DNA of 64,000 nucleotides from Flavobacterium hercynium (GTDB lineage Bacteria; Bacteroidota; Bacteroidia; Flavobacteriales; Flavobacteriaceae), in contig NZ_MUGW01000017.1 of the NCBI RefSeq assembly GCF_002217285.1, forward strand, positions 174,606-238,605, given 5' to 3'. The notes under the pieces were generated by a model. That model searched no databases. It was not told the DNA's origin and was given only the letters and a program-made list of their open reading frames with translations. Below are positions 1 to 10,669 of the stretch, piece after piece (the stretch's first letter is position 1; each line of letters starts with the position of its first letter). Made by a program: the position numbers and the translations under genes.

Positions 1-252
1 CTGTGTTATTTTGAATCTTTTGAAAAAATAATCTTTGGAGAAAAAAAGCAAACTATCTTTTACATTCACTAAAATAGAAAAGTCTCCCGTAGCATTTGTA
101 GTAGTACTTGTCAGAGCTGTTTTATTAATCACTTCAACGCCTTTAAGGGCTTTGTTTTGTGACATTACTTTACCGTGAAGCACTTTTTGAGTTTGCGATA
201 CACTGAGCTGATAGGTAAATAAAGAAATTGTAGTAAGTAATTTTACTCTCAT
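1..252 (-). CDS. Secreted protein with carboxypeptidase-like regulatory domain (N-terminal fragment)
   Basis: An open frame starts at the ATG at 252 and runs 84 codons without a stop to the left edge, so only the N-terminus is visible. It opens with a Sec signal peptide (MRVKLLTTISLFTYQLSVSQ). A beta-rich stretch (KVLHGKVMSQNKALKGVEVI) follows, resembling the CarboxypepD_reg-like domain that Bacteroidota attach to secreted and outer-membrane proteins. The full length and any downstream domains are outside the window. It could be the start of a TonB-dependent receptor or of a stand-alone surface protein, and nothing visible separates these. Confidence 0.6.
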   Translation of the reverse strand, partial: MRVKLLTTISLFTYQLSVSQTQKVLHGKVMSQNKALKGVEVINKTALTSTTTNATGDFSILVNVKDSLLFFSKDYFFKRFKITQ

Positions 253-344
253 TTAGCTGTATTAAGTTGAGTGTAAAATTATTAAGATTGTCTTAATGAA
301 AACCTATAGAATATGTAAAGTCTTGTTAATTGATTACCGTCAAA

Positions 345-1562
345 TTAGTTTGAATTTATATTATTCGCTACAATAAAACCACTTGTCCAAGCATTCTGAA
401 AATTGAAACCTCCCGTAATAGCGTCGATATTGACAATTTCGCCTGCAAAATAAAGATTTTGGTGTAGTTTGCTTTCCATAGTTTTAAAATTGATTTCTTT
501 TAGATCAATTCCTCCTGCAGTAACAAATTCTTCCTTAAAAGTACTCTTACCATTAACCTGAAATTGTGCTTTTGTCAATTGAGAAGCCAGATTTTGTAAT
601 TGTATTTTAGATAAATCCGCCCATTTCGTTTCTGCTTCAATTGCTGAAGCTACAACCAGACTTTCCCATAAACGATTAGGGAAATCAAAAGGAGATTTTT
701 TTGAAACCGCTTTTTTGGCGTGTTCCTGTTTTAAATCTTTTAGTATTTTTTCAGCATCTTCTGTATCAACATCATTCAGCCAATTTACAAAAATGGTAAA
801 TTGATAGTTTTTGTCAAATAGAATGCGGGCTCCCCAGGCAGAAAGCTTTAGAATTGCAGGACCGCTCATTCCCCAATGTGTAATCAATAAAGGTCCGGTA
901 GATTCTAATTTGGTGTCTTTTACCGTTACAGTAACTTGCGCTGCAACACCTGGTAATTCTTTTATTCGGGAATCTTTGATATTAAAAGTAAACAGAGAAG
1001 GAACGGGGCTTACCAAAGCATGTCCCTGCGCTTGAAGCATTTCCCATATTTTAGGATTGCTTCCTGTTGCCATGACCAGTTTTTCTGTAGCGTAGTTTTC
1101 ATCCTGTGTATCAATTTTCCAATGATTTTCGGCTTTAAAAATAGATTGCACACTTTGTCCGGTAAGTACTTTGATTCCTAATTTTGATGTTGCTTCCAGA
1201 AAGCAGTCAATAATAGTTTGTGAGGAATTCGAAACTGGAAACATTCTTCCGTCATCTTCAATTTTTAATTCCACACCATGTTTTTCGAACCATTCGATAG
1301 TATCTCCGGAACAAAACTGATGAAAAGGTCCCCGAAGCTCTTTTTCGCCACGCGGGTAAAATTTGACTAGTTCATTAGGTTCAAAACAGGCATGTGTTAC
1401 ATTGCATCTTCCGCCACCGGAAACGCGAACTTTAGAAAGGACTTCTTTTCCTCTTTCTAAAATGGCAATTTTTAGTTTCGGATTTTTCTCTGCAATATTA
1501 ATTGCTGTAAAAAAACCTGCAGCGCCTCCGCCTACAATAATGATGTCGAAATTTTTAATCAT
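345..1562 (-). CDS. HI0933/BaiN-family FAD-dependent oxidoreductase
   Basis: This 405-residue flavoprotein belongs to the HI0933/BaiN (aminoacetone oxidase-like) family. The N-terminus carries the dinucleotide-binding GGGAAG motif at about residues 11-16. The family signature SGGGRCNVTH lies near residues 48-57. A second nucleotide-binding segment (ATGSNP) is near 165, and the C-terminal FAD-contact block (YFAGEIVNIDAITGGFNFQNAW) closes the fold. Length is normal for the family. Members are cytosolic; physiological substrates are poorly defined, so the reaction is left open. The gene ends 8 bases after the start side of its upstream neighbour, the phosphodiesterase, so the two are probably co-transcribed. 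Confidence 0.85.
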   Translation of the reverse strand: MIKNFDIIIVGGGAAGFFTAINIAEKNPKLKIAILERGKEVLSKVRVSGGGRCNVTHACFEPNELVKFYPRGEKELRGPFHQFCSGDTIEWFEKHGVELKIEDDGRMFPVSNSSQTIIDCFLEATSKLGIKVLTGQSVQSIFKAENHWKIDTQDENYATEKLVMATGSNPKIWEMLQAQGHALVSPVPSLFTFNIKDSRIKELPGVAAQVTVTVKDTKLESTGPLLITHWGMSGPAILKLSAWGARILFDKNYQFTIFVNWLNDVDTEDAEKILKDLKQEHAKKAVSKKSPFDFPNRLWESLVVASAIEAETKWADLSKIQLQNLASQLTKAQFQVNGKSTFKEEFVTAGGIDLKEINFKTMESKLHQNLYFAGEIVNIDAITGGFNFQNAWTSGFIVANNINSN

Positions 1563-1570
1563 GTTTTTTA

Positions 1571-2248
1571 TTATAATTTATCTGGAAAATCAGAGATAAT
1601 GCCATCTACATTATAACTTTTTATTTTTTGAATGTCTTGCTTTAAATTCACCGTCCAGGGGAAAACTAAGAATCCTTTTTCCTGCATTTGTTTTGTGTTT
1701 TCAGGAGTTAAGAGTTCATAATCAGGATGAATTGCTCTTGCCTGTACCTTTTCGGCGAAAGCCAAAGCCGAATCAATTGCTGATTCTGTTAAAACACCAA
1801 GCGGTATATTTTTGTTTAGATTGTAAACTTCCTGTAATGCATTCCAGTCAAAACTTGAAACAATAAAATGATTGTAGTTCCAGTTTTTTTCCGAAATATA
1901 TTTTTCAATTAAAGCCGTTACAGCAATTACTGTTTCAGCATCTTTTAGTTCGATATTGATGAAGGATTTTTTATCAACCAGATCAAAGACCTCATTTAAG
2001 GTCGGGATTTCATATTGATCTGCGATTACAAATGATTTCAATTCAGATAGGGAGAAGGCATTTACAAACCCTTTTCCATTGGTCATTTTGTCGATTGTTT
2101 CGTCGTGCATTACAATAATATGACCGTCAGTGCTTAGGTGAACATCAAGTTCTATTCCGTCAGCATTTAGATCTAATGCTTTCTGAAAAGCTTTTAAAGT
2201 ATTTTCCGGTTCGTAACCTTTGGCACCACGATGAGCAATTTTTAGCAT
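1571..2248 (-). CDS. Glycerophosphodiester phosphodiesterase family protein
   Basis: This predicted cytosolic TIM-barrel enzyme hydrolyses glycerophosphodiesters to an alcohol and glycerol 3-phosphate. The GDPD motifs are all present: AHRG followed by PENT at the N-terminus, IELDVHLSTDG with the catalytic/metal acidic pair, and MHDETID. I chose the ATG at 2248 because the motif-bearing sequence (MLKIAHRG) starts there; an upstream ATG at 2278 adds ten residues of no family character. About 225 residues is short but normal for bacterial cytosolic GDPDs. There is no signal peptide. It sits 8 bases upstream of the HI0933-type gene on the same strand. Confidence 0.87.
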   Translation of the reverse strand: MLKIAHRGAKGYEPENTLKAFQKALDLNADGIELDVHLSTDGHIIVMHDETIDKMTNGKGFVNAFSLSELKSFVIADQYEIPTLNEVFDLVDKKSFINIELKDAETVIAVTALIEKYISEKNWNYNHFIVSSFDWNALQEVYNLNKNIPLGVLTESAIDSALAFAEKVQARAIHPDYELLTPENTKQMQEKGFLVFPWTVNLKQDIQKIKSYNVDGIISDFPDKL

Positions 2249-2317
2249 ATCTGAAAAGTTAAGCCGCAAAGGTCGCAAAAAACTATTAGGATTTTTTTAT
2301 TTACTATAAAAAAGAAA

Positions 2318-2381
2318 CCGCCACGAATTCACGAATTATTATTTACTAGGTCTAAAAAAATAATTCGTGAATTCGTGGCGG
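2318..2381. repeat. Perfect 23-bp inverted repeat (intergenic palindrome)
   Basis: Arms at 2318-2340 and 2359-2381 are exact reverse complements (CCGCCACGAATTCACGAATT plus ATT), with an 18-base loop and A/T-rich flanks. It lies between the 3' end of the GH13 gene and the start of the phosphodiesterase gene. A and T runs on both sides would let it act as a terminator in either direction. The sequence resembles interspersed palindromes I recall from other Flavobacterium chromosomes, but copy number cannot be checked here. The adjacent GCCGCAAAGGTCGCAAA at 2264-2280 also looks like a recurrent intergenic motif. Confidence 0.75.
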
Positions 2382-2398
2382 AAAAAAAATAAAAAATA

Positions 2399-4279
2399 TT
2401 ATTCTAATTCTAAAACTACAGCAGATTTTGGCTCTAATGTAATTTCAGTTGCTAAATCAAATGTTTTTCCGGTAAGAATGTCTTTTCCGGATTTAAAGTT
2501 TTTGATGTTCTCTTTAAAACGATTTGTTTTTACAATTTGTTCTTTTGTATTGTTATTAAAAACAACCATTACCGTTTTAGTATCAGTATATCTGAAATAA
2601 ATATACGTATTGTTTTCTGGAATGTAATGTGTCATTTTCCCGAAATGAACTGCTTCATTCGATTTTCTCCAATTGAATAATTTAGAAGTAAAATCAAAGA
2701 ATTTTGCCTGCTCAGCTGTTCTTCCTGCTGCAGTAAAAGCATTGTTAGTATCGCCATTCCATCCACCAGGGAAATCCTGACGAATAGCTGCGTCACCGCC
2801 TTTTCCTTTGTCGCCGCCCATTCCAATTTCTGAACCGTAATACAATTGTGGAATTCCGCGAACGGTAGCCAGTAAAGTCATAACCATTTTATATTTCGTG
2901 AAATCATATTTATAAGTGTGATTGATTCTGTCTGTATCATGATTTTCAGCAAACACCAAAATATTGTCAGGGTTTGGATATAAATAGTCTAAAGCAAAAT
3001 TGTTGTAAAATTTAGTCATTCCATTATCCCAATTCGCTTCATCATCATTAAAAGCAGAACCAATTTGATCGTGTAACGTAAAGTCCATTACACTAGGTAA
3101 ATTTGAATTGTAGTTTTTAATCGCCCCGATTTTACTGTCTTTTTGCCAATACGCTAAGTTAGCCTGATTGTGCATCCAGATTTCTCCAACAATATTAAAA
3201 TTAGGATATTCAGTAGTAACAGCTTTTGCCCAATTCGCCATCGCAGTAGCGTCAGAATAATTGTAAGTATCAACTCTAAAACCATCAAGATCAGCAAACT
3301 CAATCCACCAAATAGCGTTTTGAGTAAGGTATTTAGCAACAATAGGATTTCTTAAATTCAAATCTGGCATAGAAGGAACAAACCATCCGTCGACACAAAC
3401 TTCCTGATCTAATTTAGAAGCATGAATGTCTGTTAAAACTTCACGGCGGTGGTGTGTTTGGGTATAATTCTCAAACTGATTCAACCATGATTTTGTTGGT
3501 AAATCCTTCACCATCCAGTGCGTAATTCCCCAGTGATTGGTAACATAATCCATTACCAGTTTCATGTCTTTTTTGTGCATTTCTGCAGCCAGACGAGCAT
3601 AATCATCATTGGTTCCGTAACGCGGATCTATTTTGTAAACATCAGACTGTCCGTAAGTGTGATACGAATGTTGTTTGTCGTTGTCTTCACATAATGGAGT
3701 GTTCCAAATGGTTGTCGCACCCAAAGAAGCAATATAATCGAGATTTTTTATAATTCCTTCGATATCTCCACCATGACGACCGCTTGGATCCTGACGGTTT
3801 GCTTTTTCAGTCAAAGATGTGTTACTGTCATTTTTCAGATTTCCGTTAGCAAAACGATCCGGCATGATTAAGTACATCACATCTGATGCATCGTAACTTT
3901 TTCTGTTAGCCGAATTTGCTCTTCTTTCTTTAAGCGTATATTTTTGAGTAAACGCGACTTTGTTTTTAGTTTTAAAAGAGAAAACAAGCTCAGAAGCTTT
4001 TACATCTTTTGTATCAATAGTAACAAAAAGATAGTTTGGATTTTCTGTTTTTTCTACATTTTTAATCGCAACATTGTTCGATACAGAAGCTTCGTATTGT
4101 GCAATGTTTTTTCCGTAGAACATAATTTGCACTTCAGGATTTTTCATCCCGGCGTACCAAAATGGTGGTTCTACTTTTTGAATTTGCGCTTTCGCGGAAG
4201 CGGAAAAGAGCAAAACAAAAATCATTGTTTTTATTGAAAAGAAATGTTTTACAAAAAGTAATATTTTTGAATTTTTCAT
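2399..4279 (-). CDS. susA: SusA-like GH13 neopullulanase/cyclomaltodextrinase
   Basis: This 626-residue alpha-glucan hydrolase cuts malto-oligosaccharides or pullulan/cyclodextrin-type substrates. After a hydrophobic signal segment (residues 17-31, ending AKA, no lipobox) there is a beta-sandwich of the cyclomaltodextrinase N-terminal type (about 33-115). The GH13 barrel follows from about 130 to 540, then a C-terminal beta domain. Catalytic residues fit GH13: DYVTNH at 244-249, nucleophile D337 in DGFRVD, acid/base E366 in GEIW, and D448 in ENHDTD. Absence of a lipobox favours a periplasmic SusA role over the surface lipoprotein SusG. It is the last gene of the minus-strand sus cluster. The exact substrate preference is not visible. 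Confidence 0.88.
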   Translation of the reverse strand: MKNSKILLFVKHFFSIKTMIFVLLFSASAKAQIQKVEPPFWYAGMKNPEVQIMFYGKNIAQYEASVSNNVAIKNVEKTENPNYLFVTIDTKDVKASELVFSFKTKNKVAFTQKYTLKERRANSANRKSYDASDVMYLIMPDRFANGNLKNDSNTSLTEKANRQDPSGRHGGDIEGIIKNLDYIASLGATTIWNTPLCEDNDKQHSYHTYGQSDVYKIDPRYGTNDDYARLAAEMHKKDMKLVMDYVTNHWGITHWMVKDLPTKSWLNQFENYTQTHHRREVLTDIHASKLDQEVCVDGWFVPSMPDLNLRNPIVAKYLTQNAIWWIEFADLDGFRVDTYNYSDATAMANWAKAVTTEYPNFNIVGEIWMHNQANLAYWQKDSKIGAIKNYNSNLPSVMDFTLHDQIGSAFNDDEANWDNGMTKFYNNFALDYLYPNPDNILVFAENHDTDRINHTYKYDFTKYKMVMTLLATVRGIPQLYYGSEIGMGGDKGKGGDAAIRQDFPGGWNGDTNNAFTAAGRTAEQAKFFDFTSKLFNWRKSNEAVHFGKMTHYIPENNTYIYFRYTDTKTVMVVFNNNTKEQIVKTNRFKENIKNFKSGKDILTGKTFDLATEITLEPKSAVVLELE

Positions 4280-4396
4280 AATAACTTTTAATTTTTTAGC
4301 ATAAATATTTGGATGGGTAGTTCACCTGATATTTATATGATATTTAATTCTTCTTCAAGATGTTTCTCAAAAAAAAGAATTTTACTTAATAGTGTT

Positions 4397-5221
4397 TTAG
4401 TCACAGGGAATTCCAAATAAATCCAGGTCATTAACCCAGAATTTTTTTATAGATTTATCCTTTTTTACGATATATATTGCTCTTTCTGGAAATTTACATT
4501 TGCTGTTTTCAGAATCTATTCCCCACATAAAATCATCTTTATACGTAAAATAAACATCTCCTAAATTGGCAAATACATTCGTTTTCATATCGTCTTTATA
4601 ATCATAGTTTTTAGTTTCCTCTTCATTAAATTCACGTATCTTTTTCTGAATGTCAGAATAGCTCTTTTTGTAGTTTATTTTTAATAATTGCGGGGAACAA
4701 AAAAGAGGTTTTCCATATTTAGCAGTGTCAAAATTTTCAATTGGGAAAGCTATAATATTGGTACGGCATTCATCAAGTCCACAAACTACTTTGTTTATCG
4801 TTATTTTCGAAAAACCTTTTGTTCCATAAACGTAATAGTTCTTATCTGCAATTTTTTTAATCTCGCGTTCTAATGTTTTGTTTCTGATCAGTCTGAAACT
4901 TCCTAAAGTATCATAATATTCAAAATTCTGAACTTTAGTGCTGTCTCTGTATAAAACATTGTACAAAGAATCTTTGATATTGACCTTGTTAAAAATAGCA
5001 TCAAAAATAGCTCCATTATAGGTGTTTTTATCATCCATATTCACGACAATTGCTGTGGTTGTTTTGGATAAATTATAAACAGAAAAGAGTGTCTTATCGA
5101 TATTGATTATTTCTAAAGTATCTGATTTTTTATTTTCATTAGTTGTTTTAAGAATTGGTTCATTTTTTTGATTGCAGGAAAGTAGTAAAAGAGTAAGGAT
5201 TAAAGGAATAACGTTCTTCAT
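4397..5221 (-). CDS. Hypothetical lipoprotein inside the sus cluster
   Basis: I do not recognise this 274-residue protein. It has a lipoprotein signal (hydrophobic stretch, then LLSCNQ with the lipidated cysteine near residue 16). A polar mature domain follows, rich in Lys, Asp and Tyr, with no transmembrane segment and two further cysteines in CGLDECR. It ends in FGIPCD. It lies between susB (131-base gap) and the GH13 gene (117-base gap) on the same strand. Those gaps are larger than elsewhere in the operon, and the predicted protein has no carbohydrate-enzyme hallmark, so it may be a passenger gene with its own expression. Its location should be an outer or inner membrane leaflet facing the periplasm. 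Confidence 0.65.
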   Translation of the reverse strand: MKNVIPLILTLLLLSCNQKNEPILKTTNENKKSDTLEIINIDKTLFSVYNLSKTTTAIVVNMDDKNTYNGAIFDAIFNKVNIKDSLYNVLYRDSTKVQNFEYYDTLGSFRLIRNKTLEREIKKIADKNYYVYGTKGFSKITINKVVCGLDECRTNIIAFPIENFDTAKYGKPLFCSPQLLKINYKKSYSDIQKKIREFNEEETKNYDYKDDMKTNVFANLGDVYFTYKDDFMWGIDSENSKCKFPERAIYIVKKDKSIKKFWVNDLDLFGIPCD

Positions 5222-5352
5222 TTGATATTAATTTAAATTAAAGCAATTTAGATTTCCTTCACTGTTTTAGAAATCTCGCAATCCAAATTTAGCAATCTTA
5301 AAAAAAAGACAAGCAATCTTGGGGATGATTACTTGCCTTTTCAGAAAAAAAA

Positions 5353-7479
<2,127 letters not shown>

Positions 7480-7491
7480 TTAGGTTATGAT

Positions 7492-9795
7492 TTAATTAGT
7501 ATGTATAAATTTACTCACATTTACAGGATTTCCATTTACAATAATTGTTAAATCCTGATCGCCATCAACAGTAAAGTAAGTTTCATTATGGTTTACAGAA
7601 ACTTTTAGAATTTGATTTCTAAAGTTTATTTTAAAGGAATATTCTTTCCATTCTTTTGGAATTTTTGGAGAAAATTGAAGCTGATCATTTTTAACACGCA
7701 TTCCTCCAAAACCTTCTACAATGCTCATCCATGTTCCTGCCATTGAGGTAATATGACAACCTTCTTCTACTTCCTTGTTGTAATCATCAAGATCAAGTCG
7801 AGAAGTTCTTAAGTAAAAAGTATACGCCATATCCATTTTGTCTAAAACGGCAGCCTGAATAGAGTGAACACAAGGTGAAAGCGAACTTTCATGAACAGTA
7901 AATGATTCGTAGAATTCGAAATTACGTTGTAATTCTTCTTTAGAAAAATGATCTTCAAAGAAGTAAAAACATTGCAGAACATCGGCTTGTTTAATGTAAG
8001 GAGAACGTAACACACGATCCCAAGACCATTTTTGATTGATCGGACGCTGTGCTTTATCCAGATCTTTTACAGGAACTAATTCTTTATCTAAAAAGCCATC
8101 TTGCTGTAAATAAATCCCTAATTCTTTAGACGTTGGAAAGTACATATTGTCCGCTACTTTTTTCCATTCCTGAATTTCTGCTGCGGAAAGGGTTACTTTT
8201 TCCAGTATGCGTTTATGATCCTGCGGATATTCTGTTGCTACTTTTTTAATTTGTTCTGAAGCATAATCAATACACCATTTTGCAATATAATTGGTGTAAA
8301 AATTATTGTTGATATTGTTTTCATATTCATTCGGACCAGTAACACCCAAAATCACATATTGATTTTTTTCTTTAGAGAAAGAAGCTCTTTGGTGCCAAAA
8401 ACGCGCAATTCCGATTAATACTTCTAAGCCTTTTTCAGGAATGTATGAGTAATCTCCGGTAAAACGGTAGTAGTTGTAAATGGCAAAAGCAATCGCACCA
8501 TTTCGGTGGATTTCTTCGTGTGTGATTTCCCATTCGTTATGACATTCTTCACCATTCATGGTAACCATTGGATATAATGCAGCACCATTTTTGAATCCTA
8601 AATTATCTTTAGCATTTTCAATCGCTTTGTCCAATTGGTTAAAACGGTAAGTCAATAAATTACGGGCAACTTGCTGATCTTTAGTAGCCATGTAAAACGG
8701 AATGCAATACGCTTCCGTATCCCAATACGTAGATCCGCCGTATTTTTCTCCTGTAAAACCTTTTGGACCAATGTTTAGTCGGCTGTCTTTTCCAAGATAC
8801 GTTTGGTTTAACTGAAAAATATTGAAACGAATTCCTTGTTGCGCTTTTACATCGCCATCAATAGTAATGTCTGACATTTCCCAGATTTTACTCCAAGCCT
8901 CAATTTGATTTTGAAGTAAAGTATTGTAACCTAAACTTACAGCAGTTTTAATACATTTTTCAGCTGCACTTAAAGTGTTGTCATGGTTTAAAGAAACCGT
9001 ATATCCACCAATTTTCTGAATAGATGAGGTTTGTCCTTTTGCAATAATAGTTCCGTACGTAAACTGCACTTTATCAGTAGACGAATCTATTGTAGAAGGA
9101 GAAATGTGTACATTTTCTCCGTTTGCAAAAATCGTGTTATGCATGAAAGTCGTAACTTTAAAATGTGTCTTAAAAGTTTGTGCAGTTACAAAAGCTTCAT
9201 TCGTTCCTTTTTTAACTTCTAAAGGCTCCCAGAATTTTTCTTCCCAGTTCGCATCTTCGTTTGTAACCCCAGCATCGATGTACGGTTTGTATACAATTTT
9301 AGCATCTTTGTTTAAAGGTGTAATATCGTATTTGATAATTCCGGCTTCATCAAGGTCTAAGGAAAGAAAACGACGAATGTTTACCGAAATTTCAGTTCCG
9401 TTTTTCAACGTAGCTTCAAAAGAACGGTTGTACCATCCTTCTTTCATGTTAAGTTCTCTACGGAAATTTTTAACCTCAGTACAGTTGTGCAGATCCAGAT
9501 TTTCTTCGTTGATTTCAACGTCAATTCCAATCCAGTTAGGTGCGTTTAATACTTTGGCAAAATACTTTGGATAACCGTTTTTCCACCAGCCCACTTTTGT
9601 TTTGTCCGGATAGTAAATTCCTGCGATATAACTTCCCTGAAAAGTTTCGCCAGAATAGGTTTCTTCAAAGTTGGCACGTTGTCCCATAGCGCCATTTCCA
9701 ATACTAAAAAGGCTTTCAGAAGATTTAACTCTTTCTACATCAAAACCTTCTTCGATGATGGACCAATTGTCTGGTTTTATATAATCTTGATTCAT
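7492..9795 (-). CDS. mapA: GH65 family disaccharide phosphorylase, probably maltose phosphorylase
   Basis: This 767-residue cytosolic enzyme has no signal peptide. It has the GH65 layout: an N-terminal beta-sandwich to about residue 270, an (alpha/alpha)6 barrel, and C-terminal beta sheets. The general acid is E490 in GPNEY, close to E487 of characterised maltose phosphorylase as I recall it. The HESSLS loop at 635-640 is the phosphate-binding signature of phosphorylases, and KQAD at 602-605 is also conserved. Predicted reaction: maltose plus phosphate gives beta-glucose 1-phosphate plus glucose. The neighbouring beta-phosphoglucomutase consumes exactly that anomer, which supports the call. 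Trehalose or kojibiose phosphorylase activity cannot be excluded from sequence alone. Confidence 0.88.
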   Translation of the reverse strand: MNQDYIKPDNWSIIEEGFDVERVKSSESLFSIGNGAMGQRANFEETYSGETFQGSYIAGIYYPDKTKVGWWKNGYPKYFAKVLNAPNWIGIDVEINEENLDLHNCTEVKNFRRELNMKEGWYNRSFEATLKNGTEISVNIRRFLSLDLDEAGIIKYDITPLNKDAKIVYKPYIDAGVTNEDANWEEKFWEPLEVKKGTNEAFVTAQTFKTHFKVTTFMHNTIFANGENVHISPSTIDSSTDKVQFTYGTIIAKGQTSSIQKIGGYTVSLNHDNTLSAAEKCIKTAVSLGYNTLLQNQIEAWSKIWEMSDITIDGDVKAQQGIRFNIFQLNQTYLGKDSRLNIGPKGFTGEKYGGSTYWDTEAYCIPFYMATKDQQVARNLLTYRFNQLDKAIENAKDNLGFKNGAALYPMVTMNGEECHNEWEITHEEIHRNGAIAFAIYNYYRFTGDYSYIPEKGLEVLIGIARFWHQRASFSKEKNQYVILGVTGPNEYENNINNNFYTNYIAKWCIDYASEQIKKVATEYPQDHKRILEKVTLSAAEIQEWKKVADNMYFPTSKELGIYLQQDGFLDKELVPVKDLDKAQRPINQKWSWDRVLRSPYIKQADVLQCFYFFEDHFSKEELQRNFEFYESFTVHESSLSPCVHSIQAAVLDKMDMAYTFYLRTSRLDLDDYNKEVEEGCHITSMAGTWMSIVEGFGGMRVKNDQLQFSPKIPKEWKEYSFKINFRNQILKVSVNHNETYFTVDGDQDLTIIVNGNPVNVSKFIHTN

Positions 9796-9800
9796 TTTTT

Positions 9801-9994
9801 TAAAATTAGATAATTGTGCAATTAGAGAATAGTATCATTTTGGAAATGAGTTAATCACTTTTTTTCTAATTGCTGATTGTTTTATTGTTTTGATTGATGA
9901 TTTATAGTGATTATTAGTTTGTTTCAGTTGGATAATTTTTCATTTTCTAATTATCTAATTGACACATTTTCTAATTGATTAATCTTTCAATTTT
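9801..9994. repeat. AT-rich spacer with degenerate CTAATT repeats
   Basis: The gap between pgmB and the GH65 gene has no coding frame but repeats short units. CATTTTCTAATT occurs at 9941-9952 and again at 9965-9976 (period 24), with further CTAATT or ATCTAATT units around them. TAATTGTGCAATTA at 9811-9824 is a palindrome. It looks like slippage-prone intergenic repeat material interrupting an otherwise tightly packed operon. No promoter match is convincing. Confidence 0.5.
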
Positions 9995-10651
9995 TTAATT
10001 AGTAATTAAAGTCTCAATAAAGCTTTCTTCTATAAAAGTCGAATCTTTAAAAATATAATTGGCTTCATGTAAAATTCCTTCTTCACCAATTCCAATACTT
10101 ACCATTCCTGCAATATTTGCTGCCTGAATTCCGGCAACAGAATCTTCGAATACTATAGCATTTTTTGGATCAATATGGAGTAATTGAGCAGCCTTTAAAA
10201 ATACTTCAGGATCCGGTTTGGCATTGGTAACATCGTTTCCGTCTACAATAACATCGAAATACGAAATGATTCCCGTTTTTTCCAGAATTGGTCTTGCGTT
10301 TTTGCTTGCAGAACCCAATGCAATTCCCTGATTTTTTTCTTTTAAGAATTTAAGAATTTTAGAAATTCCCGGAAGAATTTCACTTTCATTCATGTCCACT
10401 AAGTAAGACAGGTAATCTTCATTTTTTTGAAGTAACCATTTGTCTTTATCTTCTTGTGAAGCCTGAACATTTCCTAATTCTAGAATTATGTCTAATGAAC
10501 GAACGCGGCTTACTCCTTTTAGAAGTTCGTTGTGTTCATGTGTAAAATTTATGTTTAAGGCCTGAGCGATTTTCTGCCAGGCTAAAAAGTGATATTTGGC
10601 CGTATCAACGATTACTCCATCAAGATCGAATATGAATGCTTTTTTGCTCAT
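9995..10651 (-). CDS. pgmB: Beta-phosphoglucomutase
   Basis: This HAD-superfamily enzyme of 218 residues interconverts beta-glucose 1-phosphate and glucose 6-phosphate in the cytosol. Key residues fall almost exactly where they are in the Lactococcus enzyme: nucleophile D9 and acid/base D11 in FDLDGV, R49 in the GVSR substrate loop, S114/S116/K117 in GSASKN, K145 in NAKPDP, and the Mg-binding E169/D170 in VFEDS. The GVSR motif separates it from generic HAD phosphatases. It lies 18 bases downstream of the MFS transporter and upstream of the GH65 phosphorylase, whose product it uses. Confidence 0.94.
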   Translation of the reverse strand: MSKKAFIFDLDGVIVDTAKYHFLAWQKIAQALNINFTHEHNELLKGVSRVRSLDIILELGNVQASQEDKDKWLLQKNEDYLSYLVDMNESEILPGISKILKFLKEKNQGIALGSASKNARPILEKTGIISYFDVIVDGNDVTNAKPDPEVFLKAAQLLHIDPKNAIVFEDSVAGIQAANIAGMVSIGIGEEGILHEANYIFKDSTFIEESFIETLITN

Positions 10652-10669
10652 TATATGGGGGACTTATTT

